NCBI RefSeq assembly: GCF_002284535.1
Contig: NZ_NPKH01000023.1
Span: forward strand, 155,767-219,766
Length of the DNA stretch: 64,000 nucleotides
Reading direction: 5' to 3'
Source: Mesorhizobium wenxiniae
Lineage (GTDB): Bacteria; Pseudomonadota; Alphaproteobacteria; Rhizobiales; Rhizobiaceae
Shown here: in pieces, positions 55,145-64,000 of the stretch
How positions within the stretch are numbered: position 1 is the stretch's first letter
Layout: every line of letters begins with the position of its first letter
The notes under the pieces: generated by a model
The model's input: the letters and a program-made list of their open reading frames with translations, nothing else
The model's database searches: none
What the model was told of the DNA's origin: nothing
Made by a program: the position numbers and the translations under genes

Positions 55145-55894
55145 CTAATTGACGAAATGGAGCAGGCGCGACGCGCGCATCAGCGACGGCCATTTCCAGA
55201 TTTCGAGCGGACTGGCGCTGCCACCGATCGAGAAGAAGATGAGGTTGGCGCGGCCAACGAGATTGTCGTCGGGCACGAAACCGACGGTGAAGCGGCTGTC
55301 CGAGGAATTGTCTCTGTTATCGCCCATCATGAAATAGTGGCCGGGCGGCACGTCGAATTCCTGGGTGTTGTCACCGATCGAGTTGGGTATCAGGTCGAGC
55401 GTGTCATAGCTGACACCGTTCGGCAATGTCTCGCGATAGACGTCGACCGGCCCGCTCTTCTCGGTGATGTCGCGATTGTCGATCTGCCCGACCTTCTGGC
55501 GCGGCACGCCGACGCCGTTGATGAACAGCTGGCCATCCTTGACCTGGATCTTGTCACCCGGCAGGCCGACGACGCGCTTGATGTAGTCGACGGAGGGGTC
55601 CGGCGGGAACTTGAACACCGCCACGTCGCCGCGCTTCGGCTCGGCGCCCCAGATGCGGCCCGAAAAGAGGTCCGGCCCGAACGGCAGCGAATAGCGCGAG
55701 AAGCCATAGGACCACTTGGTGACGAAGAGGTAGTCGCCTTCGAGCAAGGTCGGCCGCATCGACCCTGACGGGATAGAGAATGGCTGAAAAAGGAGCGTGC
55801 GGATGACCAGAGCGAGCAAAAGCGCCTGGACGATGACGCTGACGGTTTCGCCAAGCCCGCCGGATTTCTTCTGAGATTTTTCAGCCACGCTCAT
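55145..55894 (-). CDS. lepB: Signal peptidase I
   Basis: Cleaves signal peptides of exported proteins. One N-terminal transmembrane helix (about 17-35, VSVIVQALLLALVIRTLLF), then the serine box IPSGSMRPTL (Ser45), the lysine box DYIKRVVGLPGDKI, and the MGDNRDNSSDSR box. 249 residues. Start ATG 55894 preferred because upstream codons are not conserved. Four bases upstream of rnc. Confidence 0.95.
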   Translation of the reverse strand: MSVAEKSQKKSGGLGETVSVIVQALLLALVIRTLLFQPFSIPSGSMRPTLLEGDYLFVTKWSYGFSRYSLPFGPDLFSGRIWGAEPKRGDVAVFKFPPDPSVDYIKRVVGLPGDKIQVKDGQLFINGVGVPRQKVGQIDNRDITEKSGPVDVYRETLPNGVSYDTLDLIPNSIGDNTQEFDVPPGHYFMMGDNRDNSSDSRFTVGFVPDDNLVGRANLIFFSIGGSASPLEIWKWPSLMRASRLLHFVN

Positions 55895-55971
55895 GTCGTC
55901 CTCGATTATGCGTTGGTTGGTATAGAGTCTCGGCGCGCGCTGGGCAACGTCATGCCGGTGGTCAGATGCAA

Positions 55972-56385
55972 TCAATATGGCGCTTCTTCGACGGGCAACG
56001 CCTCGATGATCACAAAGGCTTGAGCAAGCGGAAAATCGTCGGTGATGGTGAGGTGGATCGCCGCTCTGTGGCCTTCAGGCAGGATTTTGTCCAGCTGCGC
56101 CGCCGCCCCGCCGGTCAACGCTATGGTCGGCTTGCCGCTGGCCAGGTTGACGACGCCCATGTCGCGCCAGAACACCCCTTGCGCCATACCGGTGCCCAGC
56201 GCCTTGGCGCAGGCTTCCTTGGCGGCGAAGCGCTTGGCATAGGAGGCGGCGCGGGCGCCGCGGTTTTCGGAGCGGGCCTGTTCGACCTCGGTGTAGATGC
56301 GCTGGATGAAGCGCTGGCCATGGCGCTCCAGCGATTTTTCGATGCGTCTGATATCGATCAGGTCGCTGCCGATGCCAATGATCAT
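55972..56385 (-). CDS. acpS: Holo-[acyl-carrier-protein] synthase
   Basis: Transfers 4'-phosphopantetheine from CoA to acyl carrier protein. Begins [20 protein letters not shown], with the Mg ligand Asp8 and the catalytic segment [15 protein letters not shown]. 137 residues, normal. ATG 56385 overlaps the stop of the DUF2062 remnant by 4 bases. Followed by lepB after 77 bases. Confidence 0.95.
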   Translation of the reverse strand: MIIGIGSDLIDIRRIEKSLERHGQRFIQRIYTEVEQARSENRGARAASYAKRFAAKEACAKALGTGMAQGVFWRDMGVVNLASGKPTIALTGGAAAQLDKILPEGHRAAIHLTITDDFPLAQAFVIIEALPVEEAPY

Positions 56386-56519
56386 TCGGCGGGAACTTCC
56401 CGTCCGGCGGTTCCAGCTCTGTCCGCCAGACGCAGCGAGCGCGAGAAAGAGCGGCGTGGCCACAGATAGATACACATCCGCTCGAGAAAACCGTCAGGCT
56501 TGCGGCGTCGAAAAAGCAC
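56382..56519 (-). pseudogene. Remnant of a DUF2062 gene with an internal deletion
   Basis: A 45-codon frame starting GTG at 56519 encodes [20 protein letters not shown] and RRSFSRSLR, which is the conserved start of DUF2062 membrane proteins, then jumps to [15 protein letters not shown] and a stop. DUF2062 proteins are about 180-200 residues with two or three hydrophobic stretches; here the whole central part is missing while the reading frame and the 4-base overlap with acpS are kept. That pattern fits an in-frame deletion of about 400-450 bases. GGAACAG upstream may be its ribosome binding site. Confidence 0.7.
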
Positions 56520-56775
56520 TCTGTTCCTGTCCTGATATCCAAAGCTGCCGCTCCGACCATCCCGGGCCGGCCCGACAGCTACATTTTGCGCTTTGCGGCC
56601 GTCGAAAGGCAACAACGACCTTGATATAGCGATACGCTGGCCGCAGAACAACCGTAGCTGCATGCCGTCCGCTGCTGTCGCCTGCGGGACTGGCGTTTCG
56701 CCACTCCGGACACAGTGTAATCGCGACGGATTTGAGAGGAGAGTTCGCCGCAGAATCGGCAGCAACTCCAGCTAT

Positions 56776-57156
56776 CTACGGCCCATACTCGCTGACCTCG
56801 ACGAGATTGCCGTCCGGGTCGCGGAAATAGACCGACATCATCGGGCCACGGGCGCCGATCCGCTCGACCGGCCCGACTTCAACGCCAACGCCGTTGGCCG
56901 CCAGGCTGGCGCATATCTCCGAGAGCGGACGAGCGGCGACCAGGCAGAAATCCGCGGAGCCCGGAGTCGGCGCCTTGGCCTTGGGCTCGAAGGTGCGCCC
57001 GACGTCATGCACATTGATCTTTTGCGTTCCAAACAGCAGCGCCGTCGGCCGGTCCGGCTCGTCGAGGCGCCTGAAGCCGAGCACGCGCTGATAGAAGGCG
57101 CAGGTGTCTTCGACGGAGCGAACCGTCAGCACGAAATGATCGATGCCTGCAATCAC
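56776..57156 (-). CDS. VOC family (bleomycin resistance/fosfomycin-type) protein
   Basis: 126 residues, one vicinal-oxygen-chelate module pair: MIAGIDHFVLTVRSVEDTCA (His ligand), GTQKINVHD (His), VYFRDPDGNLVEVSEY (Glu). Resembles glyoxalase/dioxygenase-type proteins annotated as VOC; no specific substrate. Monocistronic; 256 bases upstream of the DUF2062 remnant contain nothing recognisable. A repeat of family B lies just upstream of the start. Confidence 0.88.
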   Translation of the reverse strand: MIAGIDHFVLTVRSVEDTCAFYQRVLGFRRLDEPDRPTALLFGTQKINVHDVGRTFEPKAKAPTPGSADFCLVAARPLSEICASLAANGVGVEVGPVERIGARGPMMSVYFRDPDGNLVEVSEYGP

Positions 57157-57182
57157 GGCTGCGCCTCAGTTAACGTTGTTTT

Positions 57183-57229
57183 ATGCATGTCGTTGTCCCA
57201 AAACCGCTGCGCACTTTTGGGCGATCCAT
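57183..57229. repeat. Intergenic palindromic repeat, family B, copy 2
   Basis: ATGCATGTCGTTGTCCCAAA at the left, GCGCACTTTTGGGCG and ATCCAT at the right; matches the copy at 3272-3318. The right end touches the pyrE stop codon. Confidence 0.7.
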
Positions 57230-57807
57230 CAGATATTGCGGCTGCCAGGTTTGATGGCCGGTATGGCGGCGAGCTCGGGCGGCAGCCTGTCGGCTGGGTA
57301 GGCCGGAACCTCGTATTCGGCGAGCGCGATCAGCGGCACGCCGACATCGGCCTTGCCGGCCGAGCGGTCGATGATGCAGGCAGCGGCAACGACCTCGGCG
57401 CCAAGCGCGCGCAGGCAGTCAACGGTCTCGCGGATCGACAGGCCGGTGGTGACGATGTCCTCGACGATGACGACGCGCGAACCCTTGGCGATCTCGAAGC
57501 GGCGGAGCCTGAACTCGCCCCCTTCCCGCTCGACCCAGATCGCCGGCGCGCCAAGATGGCGCGAGGTCTCGTAGGCCGGGATCAGCCCGCCGATCGCCGG
57601 ACCGACGACATAATCGATCCTGCCGGACACAGCAGCGCGGATCTTCTCGGCCAGTGCCTTGCACAGGCGCTCGGTCTTGTCGGCATGCATGAAGACCCGC
57701 GCCTTCTGCAGGAAGACCGGGCTTCGCAAGCCCGACGTCAGGATGAAATGCCCTTCGAGAACGGCACCGGCTTCACGGAAAATGCGCAGCACTTCGTCGG
57801 TGTTCAT
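57229..57807 (-). CDS. pyrE: Orotate phosphoribosyltransferase
   Basis: Converts orotate and PRPP to OMP in pyrimidine synthesis. [20 protein letters not shown] (about 19-38) and the PRPP loop [16 protein letters not shown] (about 112-127) are intact. 192 residues. ATG 57807; the rsh stop lies 32 bases further upstream on the same strand, so pyrE may be transcribed after rsh. Confidence 0.95.
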   Translation of the reverse strand: MNTDEVLRIFREAGAVLEGHFILTSGLRSPVFLQKARVFMHADKTERLCKALAEKIRAAVSGRIDYVVGPAIGGLIPAYETSRHLGAPAIWVEREGGEFRLRRFEIAKGSRVVIVEDIVTTGLSIRETVDCLRALGAEVVAAACIIDRSAGKADVGVPLIALAEYEVPAYPADRLPPELAAIPAIKPGSRNI

Positions 57808-57838
57808 CTCTGCCTTGTCTCCAGCACGCTGATGATTT

Positions 57839-60067
57839 CTAGCCGTTCACGCGTCGCGCATCGCTGACGCTCGAATTGTCCTTGAGCTGCGACAGCAGCC
57901 GGTTCAGGTGCTTCAGGTCCCAGACTTCGAGATCGATCAGCATTTCGGTGAAATCGGGCGCGGTGCGCACCATCGACAATGTATGGATGTTGGCGTCGTT
58001 GGATGCAACGACCTGCGCAATGTCGGCCAGTGAACCCGGCGCGTTGATGGCGGTGACCGAGACTCGCGCCGGAAACCGCTCCTTGGTGCGCTCGTCTATG
58101 TCCCAGCGCACGTCGATCCAGCGTTCGGGCTGGTCGTCGAAAGCCTGCAGCGCCGGCGACTGGATCGGATAGATTGTGATGCCGGTTCCCGGCTGCACGA
58201 TGCCGACGATGCGGTCGCCGGGGACAGCACCTTCCGGCGCGAAGCGCACCGGCAGGTCGCCGCGGACGCCGCGGATCGGCACGGCGCCGTCCTTTGGCTG
58301 GTCCTTGTCCTTGCGTGCCGCGCGGCCCGGAATCTGGAACAGCATGCCGGCGGCGTTGCGGATCTTCGACCAGCCCTCCTCGCGCTGCTTGGGCGCGGCC
58401 AGCGTGACGCGCTCGTCCTTGTAGTCGGGAAACACCGCCTTCATGACATCGGTGGAGGCAAGTTCGCCGCGGCCGACAGAGGCCAGCACATCCTCGATGT
58501 CCTTGCGCGCCAGCCGATGCAGCACCGACTTCAGGCTCTCCTTGGTAAAGATCTTTCCGGATCGTTCGAAGGCGCGTTCCAGTATGCGGATACCGAGACC
58601 CGAATACTGCTTGCGGATGGCATTCTTGGTGGCGCGGCGGATCGCCGAGCGCGCCTTGCCGGTGACGACGACCGACTCCCACGCCGCCGGGGGCACCTGC
58701 GCTTTGGAGCGGATGATCTCGACTTCATCGCCATTCTTCAGCTCGGTCATCAGCGGCATGATGCGACCGTTGACCTTGGCGCCGACGCAGGTGTCGCCGA
58801 CATCGGTGTGCACGGCGTAGGCGAAGTCGATCGGCGTGGCGCCGCGCGGCAGCGCGATCAGCATGCCTTTGGGCGTGAAGCAGAACACCTGGTCCTGGAA
58901 CAGCTCCAGCTTGGTGTTTTCGAGGAAGTCCTCGGGATTGTCGCCTTCGGCAAGCTGCTCGATGGTGCGCCGCAGCCAGGCATAGGCGTTGGTCTCCTTC
59001 GAGATCGCGTGGGCAGTGCCGTTCATCTTGCCGCCGCTGTCCTTGTAGATCGAATGCGCGGCAACGCCATATTCGGCAATCTTGTTCATCTGATAGGTGC
59101 GGATCTGCAACTCGACGCGCTGGCGCGACGGTCCGACGATGGTGGTGTGGATCGAACGGTAGTCGTTCTGCTTCGGAGTCGAGATGTAGTCCTTGAAGCG
59201 GCCTGGCACCATCGACCATGTCGAGTGGATGGCGCCGAGCGCCCGGTAGCAGTCCTCGACGGTATCGACGACGACGCGAAAGCCGAAAATGTCGGATAGC
59301 TGCTCGAAGGACAGCGCCTTGGCCTCCATCTTGCGGAACACAGACCACGGCTTCTTCTGGCGGCTCTTGACCTCGGCCTTGATCGCATATTTCTCGAACA
59401 GCGTGGACAGCGCCCTTTCGATCTCGGACAGCACATCCTTGTTGCGTTCGAAGATTTCGGCGAGCCGCGCGGTGACGGCGCGGTAGGCTTCCGGATTGAT
59501 GAAGCGGAAGGCGATCTCCTCGAGCTCCTCGCGCATGCCTTGCATGCCCATGCGCCCGGCAAGCGGCGCATAGATATCCATCGTTTCCTCGGCGATGCGC
59601 AGGCGCTTGGCTTCGGGCACATGGTCGAGAGTGCGCATGTTGTGCAAGCGGTCGGCGAGCTTGACCAGCAGCACGCGAACGTCTTCCGAGATCGCCAGCA
59701 AGAGCTTTCGCAGGTTTTCCGCCTGCTCGGCCTTCTTGGAGACGAGGTCGAGTTTCTTCAGCTTGGTCAAGCCTTCGACCAACTTGCCCATTTCCGGACC
59801 GAACAGCTCGTCGATCTCGGCCCTGGTCGCCGTGGTGTCCTCGATCGTGTCGTGCAGCAGGGCAACCGCGATGGTCGCCTCATCCATGTGCATTTCGGTG
59901 AGGATGGCGGCGACTTCGAGCGGATGCGAGAAATAGGGATCGCCGGAGGCGCGCTTCTGGTGACCATGCTTCTGCATGGCGTAGACATAGGCCTTGTTGA
60001 GCAGCGCCTCGTTGACGTCAGGCTTGTAGCGCTGGACGCGCTCGACAAGCTCATACTGACGCATCAT
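57839..60067 (-). CDS. rsh: Bifunctional (p)ppGpp synthetase/hydrolase
   Basis: RelA/SpoT homologue controlling the stringent response. HD hydrolase domain (about 30-200; [44 protein letters not shown]), synthetase domain (about 235-360; [35 protein letters not shown]), TGS (about 385-450, [20 protein letters not shown]), then RIS/zinc-finger-like region and a C-terminal ACT domain ([20 protein letters not shown]). RFKD, not the ExDD of RelA, indicates a bifunctional enzyme. 742 residues. Follows rpoZ, the order typical for rhizobia, where it is the only long RSH enzyme. Confidence 0.96.
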   Translation of the reverse strand: MMRQYELVERVQRYKPDVNEALLNKAYVYAMQKHGHQKRASGDPYFSHPLEVAAILTEMHMDEATIAVALLHDTIEDTTATRAEIDELFGPEMGKLVEGLTKLKKLDLVSKKAEQAENLRKLLLAISEDVRVLLVKLADRLHNMRTLDHVPEAKRLRIAEETMDIYAPLAGRMGMQGMREELEEIAFRFINPEAYRAVTARLAEIFERNKDVLSEIERALSTLFEKYAIKAEVKSRQKKPWSVFRKMEAKALSFEQLSDIFGFRVVVDTVEDCYRALGAIHSTWSMVPGRFKDYISTPKQNDYRSIHTTIVGPSRQRVELQIRTYQMNKIAEYGVAAHSIYKDSGGKMNGTAHAISKETNAYAWLRRTIEQLAEGDNPEDFLENTKLELFQDQVFCFTPKGMLIALPRGATPIDFAYAVHTDVGDTCVGAKVNGRIMPLMTELKNGDEVEIIRSKAQVPPAAWESVVVTGKARSAIRRATKNAIRKQYSGLGIRILERAFERSGKIFTKESLKSVLHRLARKDIEDVLASVGRGELASTDVMKAVFPDYKDERVTLAAPKQREEGWSKIRNAAGMLFQIPGRAARKDKDQPKDGAVPIRGVRGDLPVRFAPEGAVPGDRIVGIVQPGTGITIYPIQSPALQAFDDQPERWIDVRWDIDERTKERFPARVSVTAINAPGSLADIAQVVASNDANIHTLSMVRTAPDFTEMLIDLEVWDLKHLNRLLSQLKDNSSVSDARRVNG

Positions 60068-60178
60068 GGGCGGGATCTCGCAGTGCTGAAACGAATCATG
60101 CGCCGCACTGGCGTACGGCGCATGTCATAGATAACCACGAAACCGCCGACGCGAAAGTGTCGGCAGCCGTTGCGAAGA

Positions 60179-60580
60179 TCAATAGTCGTCGCTTTTTTCC
60201 GGCGGCACCAGACCTTCGATGCCGGCCAGGAGATCTTCCTCGGTCATGCGGTCGAAGGTGATGTTGTCCTCGGTGTCGTCGGCATCGGTTGCCGCAGCGG
60301 CGGTACCGGTCTGGTCGGCGATCGCCTCGCCATCGGCTTCCGGCTCGTCGACCTCGACATGCTTCTGCAGCGAGTGGATCAGATCTTCCTTGAGGTCGTC
60401 GGGCGACAATGTCTCCTCGGCGATCTCGCGCAGCGCGATGACCGGATTCTTGTCGTTGTCACGAGGGACGGTAATCTGCGCGCCCTGGCTGATCTGACGG
60501 GCGCGATGGCCGGCCAGAAGCACGAGCTCGAAGCGGTTGTCGACCTTGTCGATGCAATCTTCAACGGTTACGCGGGCCAT
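60179..60580 (-). CDS. rpoZ: RNA polymerase omega subunit
   Basis: Omega promotes assembly of RNA polymerase and, in proteobacteria, contributes to ppGpp binding. [20 protein letters not shown] at the N-terminus and [13 protein letters not shown] are the family core (about 1-65); the rest is an acidic tail. 133 residues. Co-directional with rsh 111 bases downstream. Confidence 0.95.
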   Translation of the reverse strand: MARVTVEDCIDKVDNRFELVLLAGHRARQISQGAQITVPRDNDKNPVIALREIAEETLSPDDLKEDLIHSLQKHVEVDEPEADGEAIADQTGTAAAATDADDTEDNITFDRMTEEDLLAGIEGLVPPEKSDDY

Positions 60581-60909
60581 GAGCTGCCCCTTTCATGCCT
60601 GGATTTGATGGAAAACAGGCGCGGTCCATAACCCGGACGTCGCCAAAATACAAGCTTTTTGGCAATCTCAGGTCTGGGGCCAAGTCCGGGGCCAGGTCAG
60701 GGGCGGACTAAGGCCGGGCCAAGGCGAGTCTGGGGGCGCCGCCTGCGACGATACGGCACCGATCACAATTGCTTGCTATACAGCATCATACCCTTGGATT
60801 GCCGTAAAACCGGCGTTATCTCGAATGACGAAGGTCAGCCGGTTATTTCAAGCCGACCGATAGGCACGCGCATTTAGACGACCGCTTATTTTCGAAAAGG
60901 AATATTTCC
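60581..60909. other. Divergent intergenic region with 12-base tandem repeats
   Basis: 329 bases between the divergent rpoZ and NYN genes. It holds a GCCAAAA..TTTTGGC inverted repeat (60642-60663) and three tandem 12-base units, GTCTGGGGCCAA, GTCCGGGGCCAG and GTCAGGGGCGGA (60672-60707), with a fourth partial one (GTCTGGGGGCG) near 60727. Otherwise no gene. AAAAGGAA at 60894-60901 is the ribosome binding site of the NYN gene. Confidence 0.5.
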
Positions 60910-61491
60910 ATGTTCGACCCTCGTGAGAAAATCGCTCTTTTCATCGACGGTGCCAATCTTTACGCCACGTCGCGCGCGCTCGGCTTCGATATCGACTACC
61001 GCAGGCTTTTGTCGAGCTTCCAGAAGCGCGGCTACCTGCTGCGTGCATACTACTACACCGCGCTGGTCGAGGATCAGGAATACTCCTCGATCCGGCCGCT
61101 GATCGACTGGCTCGATTACAACGGTTTCAAGGTAGTAACAAAGCCGGCCAAGGAATTCACCGACTCGACCGGCCGCCGCAAGATTAAGGGCAATATGGAC
61201 ATCGAGTTGACCGTCGATGCGTTGGAACTTGCCGATGTCGTCGACCACTATGTCATCTTTTCCGGCGACGGCGATTTCCGCACACTGGTCGAGGCGCTGC
61301 AGCGGCGCGGGCGCAAGGTGTCGATCGTCTCGACCATGGCGTCGCAGCCGCCGATGATCTCCGACGACCTGCGCCGCCAGGCCGACCATTTCATCGATCT
61401 GACGACGCTGAAGAACGAAGTCGGCCGTGATCCCTCCGAGCGGCCGGTGCGCCGGCCCGAGCCGGCTGAAGTCGACGAGGACGATTTTTGA
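60910..61491 (+). CDS. NYN domain protein, LabA/DUF88-like
   Basis: 193 residues with the PIN-like NYN ribonuclease fold: ALFIDGANLYATSRALGFDI (first Asp), RKIKGNMDIELTVDALELAD (Asp cluster) and FSGDGDFRTLVEALQRRGRK (SGDGDF with catalytic Asp residues), so nuclease activity is expected. A flexible Arg/Pro/Glu tail ends the protein. Target RNA unknown. Its stop overlaps the TTG start of the uracil-DNA glycosylase gene, so the two are co-transcribed; the pairing with rpoZ and rsh nearby is typical of rhizobia. Confidence 0.9.
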   Translation: MFDPREKIALFIDGANLYATSRALGFDIDYRRLLSSFQKRGYLLRAYYYTALVEDQEYSSIRPLIDWLDYNGFKVVTKPAKEFTDSTGRRKIKGNMDIELTVDALELADVVDHYVIFSGDGDFRTLVEALQRRGRKVSIVSTMASQPPMISDDLRRQADHFIDLTTLKNEVGRDPSERPVRRPEPAEVDEDDF

Positions 61492-62165
61492 CGGCGGGGG
61501 TCTTGACCGCCCCCTTGGTCGCCTCCCCCGAGCCCGATCGCGACTGCCCGCTCTGCCCGCGGCTGCACGATTTTATCGCGCAATGGCGGCAGCGCGAGCC
61601 GTCCTGGTTCAATGCGCCGGTGCCGACCTTCCTTCCGCCCGAGGGCGAGGATGCGGTGCGGCTGCTGATCGTCGGACTGGCGCCGGGCCTGCGCGGTGCA
61701 AACCGCACCGGACGTCCCTTTACCGGCGACTATGCCGGCGACCTCCTCTACAACACGCTGATCGCGCACGGCTTTGCGCGCGGCCAATTCAAGGCGCGGC
61801 CCGATGACGGGCTGGAGCTTGTCGGCACGGCGATCACCAATGCGGTGCGCTGCGTGCCGCCGGACAACAAGCCGGTCGGCGCCGAGATTGCCACCTGCCG
61901 GACGTTCCTGGTGCCGACGATCGCGCGGTTCAAGAACCTGCGCGCCGTGCTGGCGCTGGGCTCGATCGCGCACCAGTCGACGGTGCGGGCGCTCGGCCAA
62001 CGTGTTGCTGCTTATCCGTTCAAGCATGGCGAGCAGCAGCAAACCAATGGCGTGACGCTATTTTCCAGCTATCACTGCTCGCGCTACAACACCAACACCG
62101 GCGTGCTCACGGAAGCGATGTTTGTCAACGTCTTCAGGGATATAGCGGCGTTTCTCAAGAGCTAG
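61488..62165 (+). CDS. Family 5 uracil-DNA glycosylase
   Basis: Uracil-DNA glycosylase superfamily, 225 residues. CPLCPRLHDF supplies cysteines of a 4Fe-4S cluster with later Cys residues (NAVRCVPP, ATCRTF), the active-site segment GLAPGLRGANRTGRPFTGDY lacks the polar Asn/Asp of family 1-4 enzymes, and SYHCSRYNTNTG is the second motif, all as in family 5 (UDGb). Removes uracil and deaminated bases. TTG start at 61488 inferred from the overlap with the NYN stop and the family N-terminus. Confidence 0.85.
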   Translation: MTAGVLTAPLVASPEPDRDCPLCPRLHDFIAQWRQREPSWFNAPVPTFLPPEGEDAVRLLIVGLAPGLRGANRTGRPFTGDYAGDLLYNTLIAHGFARGQFKARPDDGLELVGTAITNAVRCVPPDNKPVGAEIATCRTFLVPTIARFKNLRAVLALGSIAHQSTVRALGQRVAAYPFKHGEQQQTNGVTLFSSYHCSRYNTNTGVLTEAMFVNVFRDIAAFLKS

Positions 62166-62877
62166 ATTCGGGCGGAGGCGCAAACAGCTCGGCCAATTTC
62201 TCCTGCCCGCCCTGAAGGACATTCAGATCGACATCGCCGCTGACGCCGTCGACGCGACCGCTGTCGTGGTACTGCCAATAGATCCAGTCGTCATGACCTG
62301 GCCACAGCGCCAGTGAACGAACCCAGAGCGGGCGACCGACGATCTGGCCGGCGTAGGCCCGTGCGGCCTCGTCGGTCACATAGAGGATCGCCGTTTTGCC
62401 GAAAGCTGCCTCGACAGGGCCGAGGAAAGCCGAGAGTTCGACATTCAATTCTTCGGGCGATGGCCGCCGCGGACAATTGCCGACGAATTCGATATCCACC
62501 ACCGGCGGCAGCAGCGGTTGATCGCGCGGCACGACGGAGATGAAATTCTTCGCCTGATCGGCGCCAGGCCTGCAGAAGGTGAAGAAATGATAGGCACCGA
62601 CTGCCAAACCAGCAGCGCGGGCCTCGCGCAGATTGGCGTCGAAGGCATTATCGACGTGGTCGCCGCCCTCAGTTGCCTTGATGACGGCGAAGGCAACATC
62701 GTCGGCGGCAACACGCTGCCAGTCGATCTGCCGCTGGTGATGGGAAACGTCGATGCCCCTGACCGGATACTTGCCGCGATCCGGAGAAAACGGACGGAGG
62801 TAGAAATAGCCGCCGGCCGCGACGAGGCACGCCAGGATCAGGCTGGCCGCACCCCAAAGGACGATCCGGTTCTTCAT
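62155..62877 (-). CDS. GH25 family lysozyme, membrane-anchored
   Basis: Glycoside hydrolase family 25 muramidase: catalytic Asp in GIDVSHHQRQIDW (about 49-61), AVIKATEG, AVGAYHFFTFC, and PPVVDIEFVGNC with the second acidic pair. N-terminal hydrophobic helix (IVLWGAASLILACLVAAGGY) is an uncleaved anchor or signal, so it acts on peptidoglycan from the periplasm. 240 residues from ATG 62877 (GAAGGA upstream); a GTG at 62913 would run into smpB. Overlaps the uracil-DNA glycosylase 3' end by 11 bases in convergent orientation. Confidence 0.9.
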   Translation of the reverse strand: MKNRIVLWGAASLILACLVAAGGYFYLRPFSPDRGKYPVRGIDVSHHQRQIDWQRVAADDVAFAVIKATEGGDHVDNAFDANLREARAAGLAVGAYHFFTFCRPGADQAKNFISVVPRDQPLLPPVVDIEFVGNCPRRPSPEELNVELSAFLGPVEAAFGKTAILYVTDEAARAYAGQIVGRPLWVRSLALWPGHDDWIYWQYHDSGRVDGVSGDVDLNVLQGGQEKLAELFAPPPESSS

Positions 62878-62905
62878 CCGGTCCTTCAAAAGAGTGGCTC
62901 CCAGC

Positions 62906-63385
62906 CTACCCACGCTCCTTCAGCAGCCGGCCCTTCTCGCGCGACCAGTCGCGCTGCTTTTCGGTTTCGCGCTTGTCGTGCAGTTTCTTGCCGCGGCCAA
63001 CGGCAAGCAGCAGCTTGGCCCGGCCCTGGTCGTTGAAATAGATTTTTAGCGGCACCAGCGTCATGCCTTCGCGATCGACACTCTGCGACAGCTTGGCCAT
63101 CTCGCGCTTGTTGAGCAGGAGTTTGCGGCGCCGGCGCGGCTCGTGGTTGAAGCGGTTGGCTTGCAGATATTCCGGCAGATAGGAGTTGATCAGCCAGATC
63201 TCACCGCCCTCGACCGAGGCGTAAGAGTCCTGGATGTTGGCCTGGCCCTGGCGCAGCGATTTCACCTCGGTGCCGGTCAGCACCAGGCCGGCCTCGATCG
63301 TGTCGAGCACCTCATAGGAAAACCGCGCCTTGCGGTTTTCCGCAACGGTCTTGTTGTTGGGATCGGCTTTTCTGACTTGATTCAT
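62906..63385 (-). CDS. smpB: SsrA-binding protein
   Basis: Partner of tmRNA in trans-translation rescue of stalled ribosomes. [60 protein letters not shown] and the C-terminal [20 protein letters not shown] form the conserved core; the tail folds into the decoding site. 159 residues. Just downstream of dapA on the same strand, a known rhizobial order. Confidence 0.96.
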   Translation of the reverse strand: MNQVRKADPNNKTVAENRKARFSYEVLDTIEAGLVLTGTEVKSLRQGQANIQDSYASVEGGEIWLINSYLPEYLQANRFNHEPRRRRKLLLNKREMAKLSQSVDREGMTLVPLKIYFNDQGRAKLLLAVGRGKKLHDKRETEKQRDWSREKGRLLKERG

Positions 63386-63410
63386 GATGCGGAGAGGTGG
63401 CGCCTCATCC

Positions 63411-64000
63411 CTAATTAATCAAGCCGGCGTGCTTCATGGCCGCATCGATGTTCTCGGCGGTCGACTGCTCGACGGTGACCAGCGGTGAACGCAGCACGTT
63501 CTCGACCTTGCCGAGCTTTGACAGCGCATATTTCGCGCCGGACACGCCGGGCTCCAGGAAAATCGCCTTGTGCAGCGGCAGCAACCGGTCCTGCAAGTCC
63601 AGCGCCTTGGCGTTCTCACCGGAAAGCGTCGCCTCCTGGAATTCGGCGCACAGCCGCGGCGCGACATTCGCCGTCACCGAGATGCAGCCGACGCCGCCAT
63701 GGGCGTTGAAGCCGAGCGCCGAGGCATCCTCGCCGGAAAGCTGGATGAAATCCTTGCCGCAGGTCGCGCGCTGCTCGGAAACCCGCTCGACCTTGCCGGT
63801 GGCATCCTTGACGCCGATGATGTTCCTGAAGTCACGCACCAGCTCGCCCATCGTTTCGGGCGTCATGTCGATCACCGAGCGCGGCGGAATGTTGTAGATG
63901 ATGATCGGCAGGCTGGTCGCTTTGGCGACGGCGGCGAAATGCGCGTAGAGACCGCGCTGCGTCGGCTTGTTGTAGTAAGGCGTGACGACGAGTGCAGCGT
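63411..64000 (-). CDS. dapA: 4-hydroxy-tetrahydrodipicolinate synthase (3' part)
   Basis: Lysine and diaminopimelate pathway: condenses pyruvate and aspartate semialdehyde. Only the C-terminal two thirds is in the window; the N-terminus lies beyond 64000. Visible: [20 protein letters not shown] with the active-site Tyr, [35 protein letters not shown] with the Schiff-base Lys, and [16 protein letters not shown]. Ends at 63411, 26 bases before smpB. Confidence 0.94.
   Translation of the reverse strand, partial: AALVVTPYYNKPTQRGLYAHFAAVAKATSLPIIIYNIPPRSVIDMTPETMGELVRDFRNIIGVKDATGKVERVSEQRATCGKDFIQLSGEDASALGFNAHGGVGCISVTANVAPRLCAEFQEATLSGENAKALDLQDRLLPLHKAIFLEPGVSGAKYALSKLGKVENVLRSPLVTVEQSTAENIDAAMKHAGLIN

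Noticed and set aside
58443..59299. Plus-strand frames opposite rsh
   Set aside because: Antisense shadows of a protein with complete HD, synthetase, TGS and ACT motifs.
60659..60877. Plus-strand 72-codon frame in the rpoZ/NYN gap
   Set aside because: It is made from the 12-base repeats and has no homologous look or ribosome binding site; treated as noncoding.

Overview
The window looks like chromosomal core DNA of a high-GC alphaproteobacterium of the order Hyphomicrobiales (Rhizobiales), most probably Mesorhizobium or a close relative. The basis is the gene order (rpsF-rpsR-rplI; acpS-lepB-rnc-era-recO; rpoZ-rsh; dapA-smpB), protein sequences that read as rhizobial family members, and several families of short palindromic intergenic repeats typical of that group. 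There is no tRNA, rRNA, insertion sequence, phage, CRISPR array or plasmid function that I can recognise. The identification is from recall of protein families; no database search was run.

Layout, left to right. 0.2-7 kb: LTA-synthase-like phosphoglycerol transferase, ribosomal operon rpsF-rpsR-rplI, cyclopropane fatty acid synthase, YnfA-like membrane protein and an Rsm22-type protein with four candidate Fe-S cysteines. 7-13.5 kb: dnaB, radA, cvpA, purF and an SDR oxidoreductase. 13.5-19.6 kb: a lectin-like secreted protein, a small hypothetical protein, OsmC, a geneless stretch with a decayed regulator, an EamA transporter, a candidate small RNA and an Aas-like acyltransferase/acyl-ACP synthetase. 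19.8-22.6 kb: pssA-psd (phosphatidylethanolamine synthesis) and an SMP-30 protein. 22.6-26.4 kb: a cysteine-rich ArsR regulator with an Atm1-like ABC exporter, and a LysM protein. 26.5-30 kb: LOG protein, sorbosone-dehydrogenase-like lipoprotein, decayed CorA/ZntB gene and RarD.

30-35.5 kb is a tightly packed minus-strand operon, cysS-VOC-GFA-GFA-pip-cimA, with mostly 4-base overlaps. 35.9-42.3 kb holds small and secreted proteins, a frameshifted SRAP (YedK) gene, a Nudix hydrolase, dihydroorotase, YgfZ and an HD hydrolase. 42.4-52 kb is more regulatory and accessory: a double-PAS GGDEF-EAL protein, DUF3303, an ATP-grasp (RimK-like) gene overlapping a GNAT/C39-peptidase fusion, an ECF sigma/anti-sigma pair and a DUF2339 membrane protein. 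52-60.6 kb is housekeeping on the minus strand: a broken PaaI thioesterase, recO, era, rnc, lepB, acpS, a deleted DUF2062 remnant, VOC, pyrE, rsh and rpoZ. 60.9-64 kb: NYN nuclease, family-5 uracil-DNA glycosylase, GH25 lysozyme, smpB and the 3' part of dapA.

The most interesting points are the RimK-like ATP-grasp plus GNAT-peptidase cassette (possible peptide or amide modification system), at least four genes caught at different stages of decay, a candidate small RNA upstream of the aas-like gene, the cysteine-rich ArsR/Atm1 pair, and recurrent palindromic elements in both orientations.
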